From contig CAAFPW010000066.1 in NCBI GenBank assembly GCA_900764925.1, positions 1 to 64,000 on the forward strand: a stretch of 64,000 bases of DNA, given 5' to 3'. The notes under the pieces are model-generated. The model was not told the origin of the DNA. It saw nothing but the letters and a program-made list of their open reading frames with translations, and ran no database searches. This document shows positions 24,101 to 28,500 of the stretch, one piece after another. This DNA is from Fusobacteriaceae bacterium. Its GTDB lineage: Bacteria > Fusobacteriota > Fusobacteriia > Fusobacteriales > Fusobacteriaceae. Position numbers and translations under genes: made by a program. How positions within the stretch are numbered: position 1 is the stretch's first letter; each line of letters begins with the position of its first letter.

Positions 24101-25570
24101 TGTACTCCTTAAAGTTTCTATCCAACCGTCATCAGCACTAGAATCATTTCCACCAATACTATTTCCTAGTTTAACGATATCCTCTTCATCATTTGATAAA
24201 GTATTTAATAATTTATTTATATAACTATTATCTAAACTTTTTAAATATCCTTTTAACCCACTTGTTGTATTAACATTATCTTTTTTTACTCTTAAAATAC
24301 TATGATTTTTTACTATTGTTGATGATTCCCTAGAGACATCTCTTAGGGTAAGGAATTCCATATTCCCAGTTTTTATTTCCTCTTTAATATTTTTTCCACT
24401 ATTTATATTATCACTTTCTAAAAAATCATATATCTTATAATTTATTGTTAAATTATCTTCTTTAGTATAATCATATTCTATAAAAAATACATATTCATAA
24501 TAATCTGCTTTATCCTCATTTAGTAATTCTTTTCCCCTAAAAATTAAAGTTGTTCCACCATTAATTGTTTCAACCTCATATTTTTCCCCTACAGTTAGTA
24601 TTTCTTTAGTTCCACCTTTTACTCTAGAAAAAGAATCTGTTCCTGTCTCAACTATCCCTATATTAGATACATCTATTGCTATATGATTCTCATGGTTCCA
24701 ATCATAAAGTGAACTATTTGAAAGTTTTAATATTACTTTCACTTTTTCATTTTTTCCAATATATTTATCCCCTTGTCCATAGGTATTTTTATAAATTCCC
24801 TCTACAAATTTTACACCCTCATCACTTGCTTCTGCACTCATAGAAATAACATTAGAATTTGCTTGTTCTATAGCAAAATATCTTACAGCAGTATTTTTAA
24901 CAGAAATTCCTCCTGAGGGATTTTGTGAAATATCTAATTTTGGAACAAATAATAAATAATATTCCCCTTCTTCTTCCACTGTAAATTTTAAAGAACATAT
25001 TTTTTCCCAATTTGTACTATCTCCAGTATCATCTAAAGTTAAAATGTGTTTTTTATCTTGTAAATAGTCAGATGGGTTCGTAGGTTGTCCCGCTGCACTT
25101 TCTAATACTGGTAATTCTTGTACTAAATATACCTCTGTAGTTACAGAACCTGATAATCCAGTTGTTATATCACTCTCTTCCCATCCATTTTGATACCAAA
25201 ATCTTATATTATATTCTTGACTTACTTGTAATGTCCTATTTAATTTGACTCCTAACCATCCATTTTCTAGTTTGTTATTTGAAGTAACTGGTATTGCAAA
25301 AAAATTATCTCCAAATTTGCTTCCATTCATCCCCTTCATATTATTTAAGCTTTCAATTATTTTTACTGCTTTATTTTCCTTAGTAAAATTTATTCCACAC
25401 CAAGAGTCATTGTATAAAGCCCCATTTTTTATTCCTCCTTCTGTTCCATTATATTCAGAAGGTGTAGCAAACCAAACTGGTTCTACTGAAGTTGTTGTAT
25501 TTGCCAATACAGTGACAAATGATAATAAAAATATTAAAATATAAAATATATTTTTAATTTTTCCCTTCAT
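116..25570 (-). CDS. Giant secreted GEVED/DUF11 repeat surface protein, 8484 aa
   Basis: A single uninterrupted frame encodes a protein of roughly 950 kDa. Residues 1-23 form a Sec signal peptide (basic start, hydrophobic core, cut near VLA-N). From about residue 560 to 7230 it is built of about 18 degenerate modules of 316-466 residues. Each carries an RDYGxG...RHY element, an LG...DDGV element, an HDGYVSxWL element, an LRxRYAL element and finally GEVEDY, all hallmarks of the GEVED domain. Residues 7230-8230 hold about six DUF11-like Ig-type units (for example VTYTLLFTNDSG, IVVENYSLD). About 8240-8484 is an SdrD_B/CnaB-like module (GKVFHDRDGDGWQDD) ending in VTTDKYGRYHIEEIP and NFGVQYP. The start has GAGGAG upstream. 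It follows the barrel gene by 27 bases and has no visible promoter of its own. Secretion is seen; an adhesin or filament role is inferred. No sorting signal or barrel is visible in it. Confidence 0.9.
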   Translation of the reverse strand: MKGKIKNIFYILIFLLSFVTVLANTTTSVEPVWFATPSEYNGTEGGIKNGALYNDSWCGINFTKENKAVKIIESLNNMKGMNGSKFGDNFFAIPVTSNNKLENGWLGVKLNRTLQVSQEYNIRFWYQNGWEESDITTGLSGSVTTEVYLVQELPVLESAAGQPTNPSDYLQDKKHILTLDDTGDSTNWEKICSLKFTVEEEGEYYLLFVPKLDISQNPSGGISVKNTAVRYFAIEQANSNVISMSAEASDEGVKFVEGIYKNTYGQGDKYIGKNEKVKVILKLSNSSLYDWNHENHIAIDVSNIGIVETGTDSFSRVKGGTKEILTVGEKYEVETINGGTTLIFRGKELLNEDKADYYEYVFFIEYDYTKEDNLTINYKIYDFLESDNINSGKNIKEEIKTGNMEFLTLRDVSRESSTIVKNHSILRVKKDNVNTTSGLKGYLKSLDNSYINKLLNTLSNDEEDIVKLGNSIGGNDSSADDGWIETLRSTERTLYYGNNTLKIQVSHSGYVAGYLYKGTLTATGMNWSWEKVFEVPVTGVGETGKSNGNEVEKELYQGINRITFTTPSDTDDMSKFILKYSINREDVKSLTEYGMSGEIEDYDIKPGISFGANIIERKDLGIPQDITDAEYEGIIGKEDNKYSYRERVEYTVAIKNSQAVSIRNKRLTFKSNMAVVDVSSLTVNENPQNGGGYSYSAKIPRIEKKPNQEGMYEILINEIPANTTYNVRFEAELLREDFEEEDEEWILKDELLDGVLDVTDKDNNTLPKIVIENREYGNNYEGYLNKITEVRHYNPFIGEESKFLLKLGKNVTYDNEIHAINQDSTNDGVYLQKYTGEKSLYKDKYALFTGIKSPVYVGIDKLNSWVSVWINNEERWQEGTADRYFVFRNYDTSGYKYEGNPDGIENIENLGERIYKLEIQPPDQPGIFKTLRVRTAYNQIEIDDPLETASSGEVEDYEVVILPPLEPIIKFTNLGVPINGENHWADNGEDKKLPVRFGSKVRYEIEIKNLVNMTLEGKSIVFRTNMVTLDLKSFTKEELEGEDVDNSVNITVKERERSLPGYKEYEFILDEIDPLKKTKIVVEGTVDREDTTEWELIDSFWADGALWEESRRGYLDRNYGSFSGDLINHREARHYKLLLNDGSIAKLGVNLPEFNNDASKINNDNIVFPLINGERVIYENGNTPLTLNVSHNGFVSAWIRKVNSTEWEPILVLNNQVGISKSVPVIEGENTIIVRTKEVLDKNHIVRIRYSLLERDVLEATGPAITGEVEDYSVLGKEILKVRFTNDSHTDEGIVTDEGLVGADDGQVSYKENVRYKFTVENLSDSDITDQEIVLRTNLGKILDLRDFEIVSSVNNIDNDTLKDNIKIEDISKVGNNYSEYLIKIKNMLAREILTIKPVVNMDKEYIEIKSDEEYDFMLRDSIFVANVERATHKLLIEDMDYERSIIGYYVENENEENKYDMYDRFYKRARHNVVKLSKDSTEKIQLGKTNTGDRNQDLTDGILKGLKNIRILQEKDKALYDSYSYGDGVALRIKAENGSGDIEGSGIPANDLLLGPWNNNGPEDEGYILYNKAKNILPITVNHDGYVGIWIRYNDYTYGNGKGYDYNKHTYKWNDDSSVFYGPFKVEASKVNNIEIDLSNREGWQYDHYPASSSYHSTDQDFRITKTANIRVRYGLTEEEVKTPTGIATAGEVEDYKINSFISPFKVEFGAIDDLGIIKDDSAEKKERIGANDGLLTYEEDFTRSIYVTNVTRATQTNKKIILRTSMSSITNLDDFESGNIIIKKIGNDQYIDRHYPGVYFTEYEITIASIQANEEIEIPLEMKIDKTGDSYRYNYTGETYSWHFLQYVQYEKRTIQESDYGRLFHDRGYQGYYNDTLKHFQFQLEGNNVSLGSGITYEPSEKDSGGKDETETGDALVEEGVKNFPKYQTRWETAAENTLFSSADHIFNIEVTHDGYVGIYTNIGTSSAENWVTLLEPQEVKANQINNLKFKFLPDLEGEENKILRVRYGIRKKDALGNGDNPLLIASTGEVEDYKYRVMPPITAKFLKWDDLGVETDIKNTDGSNFWGKNDGNWGLKSIIKQHIQIENLTDSDFLVQDLATKLIKFQTNLGTITDGKEDFALEIEKNVDGQIVTEKITENISDYFEIVSQKDVGTEKVYYFQLKKLEPKTKYNISFNFKIERENYYLNLENELWIVRDDEEEGILQEKTSDPEIIDAKFPNAKIDGGFGGWHYFTLERPHLSKNKNGITYEDDFFYGSHYARTNEHTSADDDGVDVYTYSDYVGATPIYTLISNVENEITIYPTHKGFVRVWLGDSWVSDPGNEIPLTNIIEITDEDLTNQGKKIIFYVPDKHPKTSVSLHSNEANRYLKVKYTLIKEELEGEKSSNYIEHRTGAATGESEDYHVRVLPPLDLRFIDYTELGVNGSELPNERDRYTYGLGINKEGDGNVGFGERVRETFRVTNISEVTFKNDNPTPTNFDNKLIELNMKNAILELASDGTVDLNKLNLEVIMLDTKTRAVRNITSEATVEYVEHGKYRFKLKEIYPHSEISITYNYLVDSDTDASNVVNSIGIYNNSNIERDNTNSAKINKIQVTNPKYPYPYMKRDYNAEGSSSYGLGRHHYVNEMPHLGNLVGYETTGNSLENDGLIIKNIQRFGEATATPTLFSEEWNELELPKISHNGYIRIWINDELIPIQQNENDTAGTTEPFSVNASDETTKIKIKPPIKFESKWGQTFHELTIRYSVYAGDLTDDVNGASRIGEAEQYLVRVIPPLDGRFVHVAESSNGEKNLRRDLGVKLNSTRAPGVEEILGKLDGNYTLRELYKEQIFIKNLNSEDTQTKTLTFESNISVPYKDYDKEGIEVKLYAKDIVPGETAYDIVKDLYEITGTDAPTATYSGSNVTISNLKLKANQQGVLVFKLKVTAEDTNLWKIKNNFTISNTFQDTTYEGETVYDDREHPLILEKNHSLNKEGYYPQFKRDYENDSAPYDLSYGYYYANGGVRSYLINRESTIPENVDLILNNTEGKSLNQNYASLGEKIYPENVYTSYGHEIPWASGSITAIADDDDSLTGPGAKDDGRNLGDIHQKNGRFILYNNANNLFPIEVTKDGYVTISLWTRAGHNSDGDSWADKDNAEFLTTEPIFVEAGEKGNNIVVPIDNKWFADYWPYYDENLQNDKSRYGVLRVKYALEKDDPGLNNIDGRVLYTGEVEDYQIASFEPALAIDNVEITDMGLNDPRENSTTIEDYNKGDGYLSYGEYYYYTLTIHNPSTAIQTKSFIHVNGRGDLGNNKDLKEEELNNIQKYREIYPEKIEIIDQQECPNTTVKIGSYKEPEFSGDDGKDAKITVENLPPGKSIKVRYLARIIAEHEIGYNEDLESGWNHMYKNTEVYKWYGKDEFWLDRRKLILNPRNISDYTSNLQKLLENGSNTNILLKGQGSEGNGNDILTARDYGNGYIGYKATDGTVIGQTPLTETRHHKAVSSNGSVMQIGNGITFENSIKDISDTDGVEFLHKIENEKDIVIYGGIQNGLIIDVTHDGYLSFFLNNGEDYIHGISNTDYWKNDDILLAAIDTRTETTQIPLPDEAFSSNPIKVEGNKEGGNKIAIKVPDYPESTRILRIRYAAHAEDIVTPTGTARTGEVQDIIVRVVPLGTGFIDNIDKGVETEGNNPSERRLGYNDKKYHYKEIYENHFRVHNDSPYIKIPAKVLLFSPTSRIADEAQLLEEEELHRIESRNSGEASDVEPLKIQKIESSWNPIKKGYDNIITINRLLAGEQADIWIHLFKEKEDIETWRATHQLWVGYLEEDGTENIILEDEESLPITERDYGSGYLNSDMIANNTIEAAKTEVRHYSLVEENGSSENIRLGINYNIEDYPRDQKEDGVSLPSNLMGELVLYNNLVNEIQIFPTKDGYITSWINQENTWDEKSEKDKILIDSVIKKIQEDGVEKEEEKENSIDTNYKNVAAIDEEYNIVRIMVPDYLEKINSSNTSGNGNYIQEIEKIFRVRYALDKDDIKDNVSPARSGEVEDYQIKIVSGLKATFEVITDLGVTIDNDVNLDGTSGVNKELHIGKQDGNLIPGEVYLHKIKVENITGVDQENINLVYKTVVGNIVNYENYDELLSTDKIEDNVKVKILNQDGEYIDSNEYYVTSVSKNSNNEIEYKITVNKIKKDEDIYIFFHSKVMKEDEVQWKLVDKVFIDGILNDLEEYLMVRDYGSGWVEGNNTLEEEARHYMIKLKLSDTQDLTPIALGLKVTQDEEIVVDIEDGVKFKKDPDYGDAIIYDNLRNKLEVTAAFPGYISFWLNSAPLNNNTSEWDVTNVVPSRREEQNMLDPYRDINTIKGRNNYPSEILVGSSQISQMSSSLTPNDYDTFYIKVPSYIQKNTTGGYEDHSQKILRFRYSIAKSDTETLNKGLANPIGTALTGEVEDYRVRLVNGFKAKLLGLIDRGIMPDKDSDSSISNNVSDEFSRIKSIKEENASRLERVGARDGNVSPRELVDTVLEVKNVTGIYQTGFIEEDKNRMLIKINNGELDTNNNFIWIRSIIEEENQPSIITEFQNVDDDEWVDNINKGDSIPKENHRVRVIERSDLSSAYNLKGNEKLYEIKIDYIKADETLQIYLRQFVTEEFTLSDENTGSKYAIRNELIFEQVDNEGNSTVKKEDSIKSLPMKRDYGTLLEGTSEDTRTRHYSTNINKEPSLEENKENPNESIGNGIQIQEMKLGDEYSTEEDPKVNPKDNDNGIEFITKSDGNNNKENILYYGFWNEVEVTLNHKGYFSVWLSGDGNNWNESLSLAVSKNDLYDDNGKIKADTNVKQVELTPDENGKAKLYINLPENLYLNENKKLRVRYALNREDVENPRGAASSGEVEDYEVKIIAGLELDIFDYIDLGRKIDDDNINDGKTFGYMDRYVTPEEDIIRRINIDNVVGVEQRDLEFNYYTDIGEVLEPEFFEIVRDDVVISSNITMNDNIKLIIEEDTSYKGTGKKYKLFLSKLLAREENTELGIITADREADITEIRIKERMIGESIPDSNTDTFPRTKWHMNDIITYGEIEQGTTRKLSTVDPITGVVKSTGSVPMVRDYGNGLFKGGTENDESDGRHYLVTFENLETKSKEEVRLGDDLTSEETPKGNLDVNSDNGLVFENSSIKSNLKNLVPLNISHSGYISVWLSNNPETNKAYDSEYSIPLIEQLEVNLENLTDNDYMKVVNGKPYLILDIPSLPDYIANSTQTQNTNDGYKYIRIRYALEKKDVESSTGYAKTGEVEDYKVLVGGGLEVQFEKDEGATNYIPKDLGFYEGNWNEDWSLKGTELKYKGGFDDGYIGYQEYVKHRIKIKNPIDYPQINKSFVFTTSLGEITNLNGMNNLNLIPGNSVIKFVSSTIEDKTVNITVLPYEKEKFESISNEEYTNMKQYEIIVDKLEPNEEIVIEFVEKVVNEDIARGNKPWYLVDKIFVDKENPGKYSDRIFQRELEKDYGSAYKINGGVANSENVPRHYLGKVNGEDKFVQLINLDVQNEQTIVSEDSPKDDTTENNGITFENIENGKAVLKNNFINEIKVRASHDGFIRIQMTDTDTTLYDWNNTTMDVLREKVAEDNYQSVKILPIKGGIDPSTSKQYENTIYIQVPFAPNTEQLLRIRYALDEKDLEDDTISKIGEIEEYVVIIGASVDVSFVDSEHKTKSNEKDRDKAIEEVVFKKSENGLIKDLGIGVDRGGVDISDFDNKKLLFKKFRAGYHDGQLSVGEDFMEIIRIENLTNIDQTTATDIELRNNIEYVFVDYYLTDGNFELFINRDLAASEELFKKGSDFSQYVDQITDSETIKAYLDIKPLTSTIQGNDLGDYKHRYQIKLNKIEKNTALYLKFRCHISAEAENSKVESGLFVDGNFKEELVHEMIKDYSALDNGRSYAVGISELEAIEGTKVNPLLTNGNINNDIVARLGSILTIEDKSSENDLQEDDGVDLPKYDGILTGQEGENKQKILVLYNNFYNLLPVNASRDGYLRFWLGDLLKDLNNNDTWIPLERGKNRVSRIEMIEPDDFTESPFLSFSVVGEKSITNEDKKANNLSIKLPDVLRKDYAGKKDFYTTNLTYILKARYSLLKNDANYEDLIWDEQAIAALSFNMTGEIEDYKVKVIPGLDVKFTDTEDLGVVVSEDYEYDNDLDKLIKQERVGYSDENISLVEYVLQTIEITNLSRLSQEPQEITIRINTGDIIDFVKLESIERTFDINTNVGQEIEKEPVIIEDISSRIEDSNISLLNTKSINYSELNLRIKDLKGRETLRLTYLVKVNRENLVETTDNKDNAKDKAGLFIQKAYDTLTDIQLAQKNLVMNRDYGDNFIGNYDATTDARHYITEGEKYVYLGKIIEEEYEPKVNENNDNDGVVFDTVTINPNTNEKINYLYNDLSNKITINPTYNGYISIWLSENNNSQTTWNDAIRLKLKIQNSEETEVETLQVEGKETDIIFDLGDVLSEENSTKERILRVRYAVHKSDVQSPVGAARTGEVEDYKVEIRAGSEVKFGELKEKTGYQPKDLGISYTEEMPKIFGNGDGNYVPNEIIEHTITMINYTNTSQTDEEVVLNTNVLGEFIGYSENSESLCEVLDLQKVRIAIPENVKDLKGYKYLIRINEILPKSSTTVKLLFRVTEENLNDQVYDNDYNESYKFHIKDRLIHRVDKIAPKFVPFDTDNKVSLVEMKRDYLGRYIDKKSGDMGIRHYIITGENKAYLGEIVKDEYSLSISTDDMDDNDGVIFLKQNDENILYNALNNKITIKVKGTGYVSAWLLDEEEETTNNNLQITQLEFKTSDGTTEKIKSVVSGENVLEFEVPDYLKDRVNITDIVEKIFVIRFTIDRSELEQEPRVEYSIGGEIEEHKVKIVEGLDAVFGNKTDVKYEVSDLGFVSEDGIIVGANDGNLVPGEIVEHTITIINDTGAVQKDKFIYFEGKLENLLTTENQNFDLITPEVNGVITSIVEENGKIKINFTDLNFEEGNNYITFKFKTIVKEDVDRKTTIYETENFEVKARLIVGYKVPSFESEKIENEITNRKVVRTIMERDYPSVGEVVDRNIIHFRAGTIIENNDNKMISDLYKLGEKYSVETDITQNDDRDGIIKVNGQDMKQDQDFITKGLIQLTRGQDNTITVNASKKGYITLWITGNNATKTNNDWTLIGSFYEITGETSEQELLIEAQALTDAFNKVSTFNDNLDPADKRYLKIRYSAEKKDILDATGYARSGETEEYLVYIQNITGEKTSIGQGGDDKVEAGERVTYTLLFTNDSGIDNIGIVKISDNLENILKDVAKLDENSIRVVQDTGEYVDGSNGNVTWVFDRDILDITVNNFNKKYLKIEFDIVINNPVDIKEGESIILNNTAEVIESGVKQEIPDINPPEIVAGKVELISEKDYEAYRPDEEGKIDYTPLEGHKAFSKNEVESVVVLPNDIVRYFIKIKNTGKITSWYPTFTDDLTGILAVSDFVEGSFKAVNEAGKDIPLFIKDENGISLVKIKDEDVNPKIIEENGQKVKKLEVTLEKISEGSYVLISFDVKVKEHVEGIKYPYPLENTAIIKPTTNENDNISSSTEGPHLDSLLEVTKTSSTASDDDTIQIGEEFSYTIVVENYSLDTVENIMVKDDLAKMLSFATLKNITLTILGESGNIVENKDITNKVTNNIFETSFDLLGKERAEIKIAFTAGEDFSKVNEILEEDGKFYNNVIINSQFPEETTKDEGLKFDMTVQVTKENRDEATDESYTSENGRIEPYENLVYTIKLYNPSGSVREVNFKDVLTENIKGKDGTSKDELILFDVIDVEEDSIRINGNKTNDLSYDSKNKEISGKVNVPSLGEIIIEFVVKLKVPIADGIEEGDFLVNKAVVIDGEQENEATAEIPIDYRIQVLLESKIVDTFTDEIISEPPKEIVETGQTIKYIFTFINPFNRNVILYGRNDLSAQKEYYSDEILHILGNIPYYTDMNLQEGEKPKIEYLGKEVNDEENTLEAFANNGGEEKESIGIEGAILLRPMEKDVEGSGITTATFRMKVDDELPLDVEEAIEKAIEKGIDGIDKEEDAVPVHNAGKFIEERYLDNSNSIRKIKNSRVATENVIIAKDPEPPYLLAIERGNDNIRISKQANKEQVSVGDLVAYEIEVENIKERGGISNVYICDKLPPGFRYVKGTARLYRKNESEKYVKEKVEPSFDGKNGKKEMIFFIKKLEEKENLKITYILRVGTGVSPNIYENLAVAKNKKGEDLSNEARALVEVVLDRLFDMSTVIGKVFHDRDGDGWQDDANAYDVKVRTLTHKNNYENIDGWYVNTNKYYWYYTRIKNGELGDIDGRELETEEIPKLILRRRIKDPEKVSILEITTDSGLHLTMLPNGKVIRIEKGALRRGEVGENLRVNRKIVKVYGMYYEQLEFYNFGIHEEGIAGAKLSTVDGLVVTTDKYGRYHIEEIPIESVRGNNFIIKVDPVTLPVGSKFTTPNPLVKRIGHVMEKYNFGVQYPTDIKNKKSK
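3890..23790 (-). repeat. Array of about 18 GEVED-type protein modules
   Basis: GEVEDY or close variants (GEIEDY, GESEDY, GEAEQY, GEVQDI, GEIEEY, GEIEEH, GETEEY) occur near residues 598, 953, 1269, 1693, 2033, 2403, 2766, 3212, 3641, 4027, 4426, 4865, 5260, 5652, 6118, 6494, 6859 and 7223 of the giant protein. Positions were estimated from the DNA. Spacing is 316-466 residues with a mean near 390. The copies are strongly diverged at both protein and DNA level, so this is an old array and not a recent duplication. Confidence 0.85.
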
Positions 25571-25597
25571 AAAAATCTCCTCATTTTTCTACTTTGT

Positions 25598-28500
25598 TTA
25601 AAATCTTCCTATGATATTGATATAAACTCCTCCAGCTTTATAATCATCATATCTTAAGTCATCACTAAAGTCTGTAAAGTTATATCCTATTCCAATTCTT
25701 AAATTTTCATGGATATCATAATCTATTCCAGCCATAGCTCCCTCTTTTTTCTCATTATCTGTATCTGATATCAACCAGTGATACTCTCCAGATATTCTCC
25801 AATTCTTATAGAAGTTATAGCTCATACTTACTGCATATAGAGTAGTTTCTGCACTAAACCATTCATCCTCATCATTTGCAGCCTTCATTTCAGCTTTCTT
25901 ATATGCCCATTTTCCACCTATATCTAACTTTTTAGTAAGTGAATATACTGCATCTAGTGAGAAAATATTTGATCTCTCATCTAAATCTCCAAATGAGTAA
26001 TCGTCATCTTCATCTACTCCATTTAAGTCATATAAATATGTATATTTCCATAACATATTCAATCTATCATTCCAAATAGGGCGATATGCTCCTCCTATTC
26101 CTAATTCCATAAACTTCGAATCATATCCACCATTTTTCTTATCTTCAGTTATTGAAAAATCCAATTTCCCTACTGCTGTCCACTCCTCATTATATTTATA
26201 TTTCACATCATTTACAGTCAGCCATTCAATAGTATAATCTTCAGTTCCTTTATCTTTTATCATCTCTAAACGGTTATTGTACTTCCATCTTTTTCTATCA
26301 TCATAGTAAAGATTTGTACTTATAGAGTTTCTTTTACTTTTTCCATCTTCCTCATCTAAATCACCCTGTTCATACCCAAATCCAACTTTTAGCTCTTCCG
26401 TAAGATTGATATTTAAACCATAGACTTGAGTTAATTCTTCTCCAGAATCACTATCTTTACTCAATTGATTCTCTTGGAAAACTTCATATTTATTTCCTAT
26501 CAATACTTTTTGTCCAAAAGAGATGTCATTACTTGTTCCATCATACATTCTCTCTTGTTCTAAATTTACATAAGCTTCATAGGACTCTGAAATAGCATAA
26601 GCAGCTTGAATAACTCCTGCACTCTCTTCATTTCCAACTGCATAATCTCCTGTCAATGTAAGTTTATCAAAAAGTTTTGTACTTCCTCCAATACTTCCCA
26701 TAATATCGTTAGTATCCACTTTATCTGTACTTATAGCTTTTTGTACTCCTACATATCCACTTGTGTTATCTGTAAATTGATAGTTTACTGTAACTCCTAC
26801 ATCTACACTTTTTCCTATTCCATCTGATTCATATCCATCACTAGTAAAATGTCCACCACTATCACTATCTGAAGAATCTTCTCCATCTTCACTATTATCA
26901 CTACTTCTTACAGCCACCGCTACTGACATTTTATCATTTACTGAGTAAGTTCCTTGAGCAGTTATCTCTTGTTCTACATCTTTTTCTCCCTCATCTTCTG
27001 ATTCTGTTCGGCTAAATTCTGTTGTTAAGAAAAATCTTTCATTTACTATATAGTCACTTTTAAATCCATATTCAGTATCTGTACTTCCATCATCTAGTGA
27101 ATCTACTGAAAAACCACCATCTTTTTTATTATACCAAAACTCCGCCATCGAGCCTTCTGTAAATTTATCACTTAATTCATTAAGTGATAAAACTCCTCTA
27201 ATTTGGTAAGCATCTCCACTATTTTCAAAGTTTTCATCTTCATCCTCTTCATCTCTATCTATGTAGTTGATATCTCTAAAATTAAGCCCACCTGTTGATG
27301 AATAGAAACCTCTTCCAAATTTTTTACCCTCACTCTGTGCATATTCCCATTCAATATAAGTATTCTCTGTTTTTCTAATTACTCCACTTAATCCTTTTAA
27401 CTCATACTTCTCTTCTAATTCTGTACTTTCTACATAGACAGCACCTATTTGAATATTGTCATTTATCCAATATTTTCCACTTCCTCCTGCTGTGTAGTCT
27501 GAACTGTATAATCCATTTCTATCATAATATTCATATTGAACTTTTAAGTATGTCTTATAATCACTGATTGGATTATCTTTAATTACATCCCCCAATTCTT
27601 TGTATCCATATTGAAAAAGAGGTTCATTCAAAATAATTCTACCTTGAATGTTATTAATAGCATAGTCATCTCCCTCTGATAAACTTACTTCCTTAACTTT
27701 TTGTCCTGTTTTCTGATTGATAACCTCAATTGTTACCTCTTCACTTCCCTCTACCAAATCTCTATTTTTTAAATAGTAAAGACTTCCACCAGTAGCTAAG
27801 AATATATTATATTCTGACAAGGTTTCAGGATTTGAAAAGAAAACAGTTCCTGAATACCTATCTTCATTGTACGAAGTTACATCTTGACTAGCTCCTATAA
27901 ACTGAGCTCCATATAATGATTTTGAATAACTTAAATACTCTCCGTTATCTATACTTGAGCTATAATTTCCCCACATAGCTTTATTTTTATCCCATTCGAC
28001 TCTCAAATAGAATTGTCCTTGACTCTCTACATCCATCATTGAGTAAGAATCATCTCCAAATGTATATCCCTTATCCTCTCTCTCCATATCTTTGAAAATT
28101 TCTCTATTATCTCTCTTACCAAGTCCATCAAAAATATGTTTAAGCTCTTGGTTTTCAGTATCCATTTGTGCTACAATACTATATTTACCTATCCTATTTC
28201 TTGTATAGAATGCTAATCTTCCTTCATTAAACATTCCTTCATCATATTCTGAATTTTGTAATAAAAGCTCACTTGATTTCTCTACTTTATTTCTTCCAAT
28301 TTTTACATCTGCTATTCCCACTAAGAAATGATAATTTTCATCTATTACCATTTCTATTGGGCAAGAATAAACATACATCTCCTCTATTCTCTTTCCATCC
28401 TCAATAGTTACAGCTATCCCATCTTCTGTAATAAATTTTTTTACTTCTGTTTCATTGTCCTTTAATTTTCCATCTAGCTTTTTATCTAAGTTCTCTTCAA

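Noticed and set aside
165..25544. Open frames on the plus strand opposite the giant gene
   Set aside because: They are antisense shadows of the repeat protein, with no ribosome sites and low-complexity translations.
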